Below, piece after piece: positions 51,204 through 61,480 of a stretch of 64,000 nucleotides of DNA. Location: positions 15,254,038-15,318,037 of the forward strand of contig NC_088173.1 of the NCBI RefSeq assembly GCF_028769735.1, in the 5' to 3' direction. Source of the stretch: Zonotrichia leucophrys gambelii (Eukaryota > Chordata > Aves > Passeriformes > Passerellidae). Every line of letters begins with the position of its first letter. Within the stretch, counting starts at the first letter, position 1. The position numbers and the translations under genes were made by a program. The notes below the pieces were generated by a model. It did no database searches. It saw only the letters and a program-made list of their open reading frames with translations, and was not told the origin of the DNA.

Positions 51204-54200
51204 GTGGAGGAAGAGGTGGTTTTAAGTGCCAGGCTGTGTTTATAATGTAAATACCTACAAGGTGAGCTGCAAAAATGAACCTACTCATCATTTAAGCTAC
51301 AGGTATCAGAGGTCCTACTAACCAACATCCCTCTGAATGAGATACTGAAAGGTTCCCTCTCCCATATTTTCTACTTAGGAAATTCCTGATCACTTAGAAA
51401 TTGAGTAACCTTCAAAGCCTATCCAAGGTCACCACCTCCATCAGAATCAGAGAAGAAATTTGAATCTTGCCAACCTTCCTTTCACGAAATATGTGAATTA
51501 TGAATCAAACAAGAGATCCGCTACGTTTTTTTCAACATACAGCAAAATTAACTGATGAACTTACAGCATTTGCACTGATACAGCATCACCAAGGGAGGTG
51601 ACTCAAAACAACTTCAACAGTTCAGGAAAAAAACCCCTTGGAAATAATGTTGCATGCTTCTCAGTATTCTTGGATGGCTATGAAGACAAGAGAATCCTTT
51701 ACTGACAGTTTTTTTGTGGCATATGGTCTCAAGTACACAATTAGTGATACCTCACTCAGTTCATGGTATCTTAAATTATACTTTTATATTGGTTGTATTT
51801 GTGTGCTTGCTCCTGGAAGGAGCAATGCTCTTTAAAACATCAAGGTTTACAGAGGACATGGAATTGCTTTATTTACAAAACACAGATACACAGAGATAAT
51901 GTAAGCTTACATATACTACCCTAATGAGCTACAAGCTGTATTATGGAGATTTAATATTTTATCTCAATTTAATAAATCACAAAAACACCTCACACACACC
52001 TCACATCAAGAAGATAAAAAAGTTGGCCACTGACTCATCTGACAGACATAAGAGTAGAATTATGCAACAATATTTTAGTTGAAACCATCACTGGACATTA
52101 ATAGACTCAGTGAAAATTTTCACATATGAAGAGAAAATCTGTTTGTTTCATTTATAAATGAAACAGCTACAGATTATATATACAGACACATTAAGCCAGT
52201 ATTTTTTGTACTCTAGGCTTAAATCCTGTTAATGAATCATCCTTCAATTTTATGCATTAATGTTATACATTGTTTTATAAGTGTGATACTGTTTTTTCTG
52301 AAATGTACAGAAGACAGAAGAATCAACAGTTTTAGAAGTGAATTCTGCTATTAAGAGTTATTTTAGAAATGTTTTCCCATTTTCCCTAACATAATGGAAA
52401 GAACTTTCTTAACTTTCCAATGAGATTGAAATGAGGTTTGCTAAAGGGGAGTAAACAAGCTGTGTTCATTAGACATGAAAGTTTTCTTTGAGGATAGTAA
52501 TGTCTAGCTATGAATAAATTAAAATGATTGCAAATGTGCTATCATAATTATTATGACTATTATACATCAGCAAAGTGGAATGGTAGAATGACCAAAAGTA
52601 TGCACACAAATAAAACCTCGTAGCTTTCTCTTTCCTTGGTAGAAACTGAAGTAATAAAATATTCACTGAAGGCTGGAATTACCTTTGTGTGGATGGAATA
52701 ATTCTTGTGGAAGTAGGATCTCAATCAGCTCTAGGAAGTAAAGACATAAGCTGGGAAATTAATGTTTACTATAAATTGTAACAAAAATACAGCTGCTTTG
52801 TGAAGACCTACACCTACACTGCAGATCAGCCACATCTGGGTAAGAATTCTAGTAACATTGAGAATATGTAGCTTTGAGGCCTACAAAAATACCTACAAAA
52901 AGCTGAAAAAGGCATGGCAAAATAAAAATATAAAATGTTTCTCAGAGAAAACATAGTCGTGGGACTACAAGATAGAAAACAAACAAGTATCTCTATGTTT
53001 TGTTTTGCTTTTTTCTTTTAAATTAATTCTAAAGCTTTTCCTGTAAATTACTATGTGACTTTTTCTTACAATTAATTCTGGAGTCAAAGTTAAAAATAAT
53101 TCACGCACAAGTATGTTATCTAATTGGAACATGCAGTTACAATGTTTGACCTTGAAACTTTTTGGTAGAAAATAATCAGAAATGTAGGTGGTTTGACAGA
53201 ACAAGATATGCTCATTATCATACACTTTCTCAGTGTTTTATACTTCCTTTTTGTGAGTTTAAACAGAGATTTGAGTATAAAAAAGTGGGGAGGTGTCCTA
53301 TATATTCGTGTTGATTAGGTTTTGAGATTTTCATAATTCATTTTTCTGAGCAAACATTTGGAGCAAACAGGACACTTGCCTTCTCTTCTAAGTCATGATT
53401 CCCAAAAAGCATTTTGAAAGCATTTTATAGGACTTTAGAATTATTTTTGTGTATCACCTGAAAACCTTTGGATCTTATTTCCACCCAAGGTCCAGAGTTA
53501 AGTATATACTCAAAAAAACCCCCAAAAAACTTATGTGTCTGTCTCTCCTGTATTCCACACTGTACATGCATGTGTGTGTATGGATAGGTGCGTACAGAAA
53601 AGGTATGTGCTTTGCAGTGCCAGTACCTACTTCTTACAACTCTATCAGATAAACTTTATAAATAAGTATCTCCCATTTTTAACATAAAATGCTCTTTTGA
53701 AATTGAATATGAAATGGGAGAACTAAATAGGAATATGAGAGTCCAAAAAAGAAAACCAGTAAAATAATATTTCATCTTCTTATTATTATAAAAGCAGAAG
53801 TTTAAAAACATAATGTTATTAATCTTCTACCTTGTAAGAATACAAGAAGTCACCAATCAATATAAATAGGAGTTTACTAGTAAAATTAGTATATTATGAT
53901 CTTTCAGTCCTTACAATGGCTGATTAATAAAATGCATAATGTCTGAGAGATGACCAAGATGTTTGGTCAAAAGCTCACTTTGGCAGTGTAGTTTCACTGC
54001 ATCCAAATGTAGAGCTTTGCTCTGCTTTATATTGGGGAAAAAAAATCTACATTCTTTTTTTAATACTTAGAGTACATAGAAAAATGTGTATTATGTGCAT
54101 CTTTTCTCACGACATTGTATTTCTTGTTTTCAAAATATAAGGCAACCTAAAGTTTTAAGTCTCTTTGTTCTTTTTTTTTCTTGCTAAATTACACTGCAAT

Positions 54201-55250
54201 GAAAGCACAGTGTTACCATGTGCATGCAGAAAAGCTTTTTCAGGTGACTTGATTATAAATGAGAGTATTTGGGGATGGGGGTGGGAAGAACAGACGAGAG
54301 ATACTGATACTGATAGTTTTCTTATAGCCCAAATTCTGTGCCAACATGGTGTCAACATGAAGGGATTTATTCTATCAGACCTTTTTGTTCAGCTATGCAC
54401 TTCCTGCTAATTAGATCAATACCTGTCTATTAGGAGCTGGTTTAATATTCTTAATGAAGGTTCATTTAAGGTTCATTCTGGTTACAAGGTAGTTCTTTTC
54501 TCATATTTTGCAGAACTCCTCTTAAACCCAGTATTCATTTGTAGGCTGTAAGTGATCTTCATTTAAGATTTGTATTTGAAATCTGGAGTAGTTGACCACT
54601 AAGCAGTGAACACAATGAATTAAAAATAGTAATAATGCTCAAAGAAATTTTATTTTTCTTTTATCCCCTTTAGATGCATATACACTTTCATTTCCTTCCG
54701 GCACTGCCACTTACCAGTGGCAAGTCCACTTCCTGAACTTGCATGGAAATATATCTAATACTATGGCAAATCATTCTCTCTAAAAACATATCCCTTCCTT
54801 TGATTTCATATGGGAAATCTTTCCCTGTTATACATCTCACTAAGGAAAAAGTATGTCATAACTGGAAAGTAGGACAAGGCACCTGAAGACATCTATACAT
54901 TTAAACGCCTAACTACCAACAAAAAGGACTAGGGACATCAGGTTCACCAATTTCAATTAAGTAAGTCAGAAAATTTTGAAGGTACTGAAACTTCTCATGA
55001 ATCAATTTTGTGTTATAAAGTTAATCATGGCCTAGGTTGTGACACATACTGTTGAAATGTGGCTATTCTGTATTTTCACCCTTTGTAGTCAGACTACTGT
55101 TCAAGAGATTAAAAAAATTGGATTCAGTTTTTAGGTCTTAAACATACAGCTGACATTATTTATCACAGACCAAAGAAAAATAGTAGAAAAAAATACATCC
55201 CAGAAGTAGTTCTTCTAGCAGAACAGAAATCTGAGTGTATACTGGTTTTG
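51204..55250. other. AT-rich non-coding DNA, no gene seen
   Basis: No supported gene. A 22-bp perfect palindrome is listed separately. No RNA gene or clear transposon was recognised. Confidence 0.5.
52144..52165. repeat. Perfect 22-bp palindrome
   Basis: The left half TGTTTCATTTA is followed directly by its exact reverse complement TAAATGAAACA with no spacer. The sequence is AT-rich, which raises the chance of coincidence. Confidence 0.95.
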
Positions 55251-55258
55251 TTTCACTG

Positions 55259-55363
55259 ACTGTCATCATAAACTGTCATCATAAACATCTTCCTGTGAAG
55301 AGATCAGTTAAACTGTCAGTTTAAGGGCTGGTCTTTGGATGATTGATATCAAATTGATATCAA
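55259..55363. repeat. Cluster of two perfect short tandem duplications and a palindrome
   Basis: ACTGTCATCATAA is duplicated exactly in tandem at 55,259-55,284. TTAAACTGTCAGTTTAA at 55,308-55,324 is a palindrome with one central base. ATTGATATCAA is duplicated exactly in tandem at 55,342-55,363. All three fall within 105 bases. Confidence 0.95.
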
Positions 55364-55379
55364 TTCTGATGCTATCTTA

Positions 55380-56035
55380 GGCAAGTATTCTAAATTGAGT
55401 AGATATTATGTACTATTATATACTATTTGAGGAAGCTTCAAAATTCTAGTTGCATCATATAAAAAAAAAACAAAACTTGGAAAAAATGCAGAAAAGACAC
55501 TACCTCAAAATTTATTTTGGAGGATGGAGGCATCCACATCAATTTATGCTGACTATTTATTTTGTTTTACTTTGTTTAGCAGGGGTAAGGCTTGAGAACC
55601 AAGAATTTGACTTTTGATTTCCATGGGATCCTGTGGTCTTTTACAAGAACACATTGCTGCAGCATAATTTTTTCAATAGTTTCAGTCTGCATCTCTTTAT
55701 TTGATAAGCACTAGTTTAACCAATCACAGACATTTGTGCTAGTGAATTTGTCTGTTGGGAAAGAAGGTTTCATGATTTCATATCATTTTCAAGATTTTTG
55801 GACATTAAGCTTGGGATGTGGAAGTCCCTGACTTGAATTCATCTAATCTTGGTGTCTAGCAGCCTGATTTGATCCCTCAAGGCACAATTAGAAATACCAT
55901 CTTATTAAAATCACCAGATTTTTAATATTTATTTATATGGAGAGAGAAAAAAAATCTGCAGAGGGCTAGTCAGGAAAGCACACATACATTTTTACTGTTA
56001 GTTACTCAAAGTTATAAAATATTTTTCACAATGCT
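55380..56035. other. AT-rich non-coding DNA, no gene seen
   Basis: Nothing recognised. Confidence 0.5.
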
Positions 56036-56042
56036 GAAAGTG

Positions 56043-56062
56043 TTCCTGACACGTGTCAGGAA
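56043..56062. promoter_or_regulatory. 20-bp perfect palindrome centred on a CACGTG E-box
   Basis: TTCCTGACACGTGTCAGGAA is its own reverse complement. The central CACGTG (56,050-56,055) is a canonical bHLH E-box, bound by the USF, MYC/MAX and CLOCK/BMAL families. The palindrome extends well beyond the core. Whether it is bound is unknown. Confidence 0.6.
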
Positions 56063-58690
56063 ACAGAAAGAAGACTACCCAAATCTGTCAGTTAATACAA
56101 AATATTCAAGACCCAAAAGGCAAATAAATTATTTTACCTAATCTACCTAATTATAACAGTTTTGAGGGTTTTTTAATCCTTTCTGTTGTTTACAGCAAGA
56201 TCTTTTATTATATTATATGTACAATTCCCAGAGTACAAATGAAAGGATGTAAGTATGACATGTTTTACATAAAATAAAATACGGCCTGAAATGTCCCAAA
56301 CATGAACATTCCCTGTCCTGATATCATTTATCCAGAAGACAAACAGGAGAAAGTAGCAATTTAAACACCACTTCATTAAGAGGAAATAAACCTACATTGA
56401 ACATCCTGCCTTCTGCAAAATTCCACTTTGCAGTCTGAACTGAAGCGCACTGATGATAATAACCTCAAATGCATAATGTTGTGGGTTTTTTCAAGGATAT
56501 TTCCACTCCCTTCTGAAGGATAAAATAAGGCTGTGTGAGTAAGTCTTTGCTTGCAGAACAAAGATAGCATGTAATAATTTTAGTACTTCCAGGCTGGAAG
56601 AGATAAATGTATTTGCAGCACTTCAGCAAAGTGCTCCAACTTCATAGCAAATACAAGCTCTAGGAAATGCATTGTTTTCTCACCTTGATTCCCTAATTTG
56701 AAAGAAATTCCTATGAAAAGAGTAAAAATTTATTATTTTTCCACCATGAAATGAGAGTTACTCTTTTCTACATTACTTCTAACAGCGTTAGAATTCAACT
56801 TCTTTCTTGCCTCAGCATTCTAACATTAAAAGGATTCATAAACATATGTAAAACATATGTAATATATTACTTGCTCTTCATACTTCATAGCTTTTAGACT
56901 ACTAGCTAGTTCTAAAAAAAAAGATGGTTGGAAAGAAATATAATGGAATGTTTGGAAGAAGCATTGACACTTTAAATGGATTGCAAATTTAGCTGCCCAC
57001 TTATGTGGACTATGTTTTTTTCTTTATAGCTACCATATTTAATCCCACCTTTTACAAGAAATAATGAATTTTGTCATTCTCTTAGAATTTAGGAGAGAAT
57101 TTAGTTTTCCTATATTGTGGCACTTTACACTAGTGAAAAAAAGACATCTAAAAAACTCCAAAACTTAGTTTTCTTTATTTGATAGTCATGCAATTATTTT
57201 TAAGAAAACCTTGCCTCAAGACCTAAAATCAGTTTACTGGGCAATGTTCATTTCTTATAAGAATATCTTACTACATTGGATAACATCCATTTATTACTTG
57301 AGTTTAATTTAGAATTTAATTTCATTTTAATTAAATTCTTCCTACATGTTGAAGAGACCTATATCTAACCTCATTCAACTTCACAAATGACTTTGTGTTA
57401 ACAACCAATTTATCATCTTTCTCCATAAGGACTATATATACAGAATGAATACTTAAAAGCAAAAGGTGAAAGCAAGACAAAACCCATTCAGCAATACAAT
57501 GCACACTAAGGGGGAAGAAAAATTTGTCTCCTTAATACACGTAATCTAAGTTAAAAGAATCTATGACATCTGTTTATATAGAACATACTGCTTATTATTA
57601 AACATAATGTTGAAATAAAGGTGGGTAAATAAAATCAAAAGCAAGAGAAAAATAATGACCTTTAATATTTATTACATTTATCTTTACTAATTAGCATCAT
57701 TGATCCTTAAATCTTTGTTTGGTGGGTATATTCCTAAGAAAACTCCGTATTCTAAAACATGAGAGACAGCATCACAGTGCAGTTGAACAAATAAATCATA
57801 TATGGCAGCCAAAGAAGAGAAAATGTAAAACAACATTAAGGTGCATGTTTTTCTTAGATCACCAGCAATTCTTCTCACAAGTTGCCAACTGCCATCACAG
57901 TGTTACAAGTTGTTGTATAAACATTGGAAGAAACAGTCTGAAGTTTATAAAATTATAATCATCATGCTTCAAGCTTTTATCACATTTTTATCTTTTACAT
58001 CTCTCAAACACTGAGATAGAGAAAATCTAGAAAAGTGTGATCCAGCTTTTGCTGCATAAATTCCACATCTATAATTCTGTTGAGTATTTTTTTTTCTTTG
58101 CTTTTTCTCTCAATCATACGTGTTTGGCCTAGATTATTAAGTATTTACTGTAAGTATTTACCTAAATCTGAACTTTATGACAGGAAGATGAAACAACTGA
58201 GAATGACATCAAAAACATGAAAAATTGTTGATAAACTTGCAGTAAGGAAAATGTCCCAACATCACAGATGACCCAAACCCTGAAGAGGTTTATAAAGTAA
58301 GAGCTTGAAATATTTAAACTATGAGAAGATGGATGGGATGTTGTTAAAAACTACTAAAGGTGTTTTCATGTCAACAGTATCTAACTTTAGCAACTGCATT
58401 TTGAAATGCCTCTGCATCAGAAGCCCTAGGCCAGACAAGATAAAAGGAATTTTAAATGTCATGAATTGGCTAATTTTAACAACTGGATCCTGAAATCCTT
58501 TATTTACTTACTCTCTCCATCTCCTGGTTTTTAGCATTTTTGCAATCATTTCTAGAAGATAAAAAAGGCATAAAACTAGGTTCAAAAGCAGTCATTTTCT
58601 CACTTCTCTTTCATGAACCCAATATAATGTGCCAATTTACACTCTGGTTTTGTTCAATTTTCTTTATGTGACTGAGAAGTTAAAAAAGTT
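56063..58690. other. AT-rich non-coding DNA, no gene seen
   Basis: No supported gene. A 10-bp-arm AT-rich hairpin (GAATTTAATT/AATTAAATTC) lies at 57,311-57,340. Frames are short and without features. Confidence 0.5.
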
Positions 58691-58739
58691 TCAGAAGTAT
58701 GTATTAGGCAGTCTGAAAGAACACCCCTTACTTTCTTTT

Positions 58740-60400
58740 CCAGACCCCTTCATCACAGTCTCACCTGAGGCTTTGGGTACTTCTGCAAAGAAGGTGAGCA
58801 AAGCCCTTGAACTGGATGGGTCAGCAAAGAGAGGGAAAGAAGGTGAATTTATTGCAAGTTCAGCTGTGGGGGAGACCAAAGGGACAAAATGTTAAAGTAA
58901 AAAGTCAGATTACCTCAGCTACAGGACAAACAAAGCTCCCCTCCAATATCAAGCAAAAGAAACACAGACATAATACTGAGAATAAAGGAATCATTCCAAA
59001 GCACTATGGAAAACTCCCATTTCCAAATCATGAGCTGCTGTCTTGTGACATGGAAATGTGTCTCTAGTGGAAGTGGTGACAGGTTTTTCTCAAATGTTAC
59101 CATGTGTATCTTGTAGAAAGGAGAGTCTTGCTGTGCTAGACAGCCCATGGGAAAAGAAGCAGCTGGTTACAAGGGTGAATAATTCTGCTCTTACTCATCT
59201 AGGTTAGTTTGTAATCTCTGAAAGAAATGCACAGTGACATGGCTGTGAGTACAAAAGAAGAGGACTGCACAACGTGTCTAAATGGGTTTGGAGAAAATCA
59301 CAGCCATGGTCCATGGTTCTGCATTACAGGAAAAATAAACCAGAAGCTACAGAAGCAAAACTGGACCAAGCTGCACAGAAAGCTAAAAAGAGGTTCTCTG
59401 TGCTAGGATTCCTGAAACTTCTCCCAGAATACAGAAGACAAGACAGAAATGTTATAGAGGATGAAAAGCAGAAATGTAGTTTCGATTCATACAGTGAAAA
59501 AAGAAGTATCAAGATCATCAGAAAGGGGTCAGGAAGGGAGGAAGCTTATAGAGGAAGGTCAGGCTTCTCTTCAACTATTATGAAATCCAAGTTGCTGCAT
59601 TTTTGTACCAAGAGGGTCAAATCAATATTTTAAAGTTAAAAAAAAGAAATGCCAATGTATATTTTAGAAAGCCTTCAACCAAGACATGCCGAAATTTGTT
59701 GTACTCATGATGTGCTCAACCACCACAAAGTCAAAACATTCTGTATCCTAAAGTGAAGGTTAGGACAGATGTTGGAAATATTCGAGCAAGAAACAACAGA
59801 AAATTGTCAGAATACACTGACAGTGAAACAGAGGAGAGTGAAGCAATGACACATATAAAGTTTAAGAAATAAAATTATCACATGAGAATAGCTGCTCTTA
59901 CATAAGGCTATTGACAGAATAATCAGATCAGAAGCTGCAGGGATGGATGACAACTATTGGGATATTAGTACTGGAAGTCATGACATACAGGTAAGACAGA
60001 AAAGGATATTATTATTAAACAGATGCTCTTTATCAGTAATCATAATGCACACACTTCAATATATCCTTGCAGAAATAAAACCAAAGTAAATAGCAATTGT
60101 AATAAAATCACTGTGGTTATACTTGATTTAAAAAAGAAGATACTATAGTAAAGTGTGAGGACTTACTCAGAAGGAAAAAATACAAATTTAAAGCTGAATC
60201 TTTAAAGGCATTGCAGAAAATGTACAAGAATTAAATCCTCAAGATTCAGAATAACTACAACAATTCCACAAAGAAATAAGGAAGCTCCAAAATGAAACCA
60301 ATATGTATACAGAATAGTGACAAAAATGACAATGAGAAATCAGAAAAAATAGTGAAGCTGTGTCTGAGTTAGGAAAGGACAATCATAAGTTCTCACAGTT
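58740..60400 (+). other. A-rich sense-strand region, possible 5' part of the old CR1
   Basis: The plus strand is A/G-rich from about 59,280 on and leads without a break into the CR1 reverse-transcriptase remnant. A 119-codon lysine- and arginine-rich frame (59,274-59,633) lies here. It matches no domain that I can name and could be a decayed piece of the LINE upstream of the polymerase. An exon-like 50-base segment near 58,742 is discussed in the findings. The boundaries are loose. Confidence 0.3.
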
Positions 60401-60439
60401 TCAGTGAAGAAATGCAAATAAGACAGGCCATTAAAAAAT

Positions 60440-61480
60440 TTGCAGAAAAAGTAAAAAAGCACAAAACCCAGAAGTAAATCCTTGTTAAGGCACATCAGAA
60501 GCAGAAAGCTCATCACAGTGTCTTTAAGGTCAACAAAGGATTAAGGTATAAAACAAGCACAAACAGCCAAATTGATGTTTTGCATCTGTGGTGACCCAGA
60601 AGCTGGGGAGCTGCATATATGGGAAATCCTTTCTACAGAGTACTAAGAAAGTATAAAAGTGAAGCTAAGGGTCAATGGAAGAGATCAAAGAATAAATAAA
60701 TGAATCAGTAGTAACCATCAGACAGTATTTATTCAAGTTCTAAAGGAACTCAGGGATGAAGGACCTTAACAACTAAGGACGGTGTGTAAACTTTCACTTA
60801 ACACTGTTTCCATACCAGAGGCTTTGACAATAATTAACCTGGTGAGAATTTTTAGCAGAACAAACAGGAAGACTTAGAAAACTGCAGACCATTAAGATGA
60901 CATTTGTAGCAAACAAACTAGTGCAAATTACTCTGAAGAAAAGTATTAAAAGGCACCCAGATAAATAAGATGTTATGGACAAGAGTCAGCATTTGAAAGG
61001 CAAGGAATGCCTGGCAGATTGACTGGAATTTTTAAAGGAATGGGCAAGCCACAGGATCCATCCCATCTGATTTACTCAGGCTTCCATATGATGCACAAAT
61101 TCCATCAGCCACAATTCATCAAAGAAAAATCAGGATCAGGCTGTTGTTTAGAGAAAAACAGTCTCTCATGTGGAACAGTAATTTTATGAAAGTATGACAA
61201 GAGAAAGTATGGAATAATGGTGAACTATCACAGAGAAAATTACTAACTGAGTTCCACAAGAGTAAGGATTAAGACCTATGCCATTTAAGAGACTCACACC
61301 ATAAATTACCCAGGAAGTGACTAGTGAGGTGACAAGTCCATGAAGTTATGCAGGACCATAATAACAAGTACTATCTGTGACAGAGACAATAAAATGGAAT
61401 ATACAATTTAATGTAGAGAAATGCAGTGCAACATAAGGAGAGGAAAAAAGTCAAACTCAACCTTAACTATCCATTGACTA
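60440..61480 (+). mobile_element. Ancient, heavily degraded CR1-type LINE, reverse-transcriptase region
   Basis: Four blocks of the CR1/L3 reverse transcriptase can be read in order on the plus strand, in different frames and with stops. 60,868-60,897 reads EDLENCRPLR (family: NYRP-type block). About 60,985-61,035 corresponds at nucleotide level to the SQHGF-KGKSCLTNL block. 61,251-61,289 reads VPQE-stop-GLRPMPFK (family: VPQGSVLGPLLF). 61,404-61,448 reads QFNVEKCSAT-stop-GEEK (family: KFN-DKCKVLHLG). Weaker similarity extends upstream to about 60,440 and past the LKEL-like block near 60,741. Multiple stops and indels show a dead copy much older than the one at 33.4 kb. The family is CR1-like; the subfamily is not determined. 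Confidence 0.82.

Noticed and set aside
59274..59633. 119-codon lysine/arginine-rich frame as a host gene
   Set aside because: It lies in the A-rich region directly upstream of an old LINE and has no domain that I can name. It is probably transposon remnant or chance.
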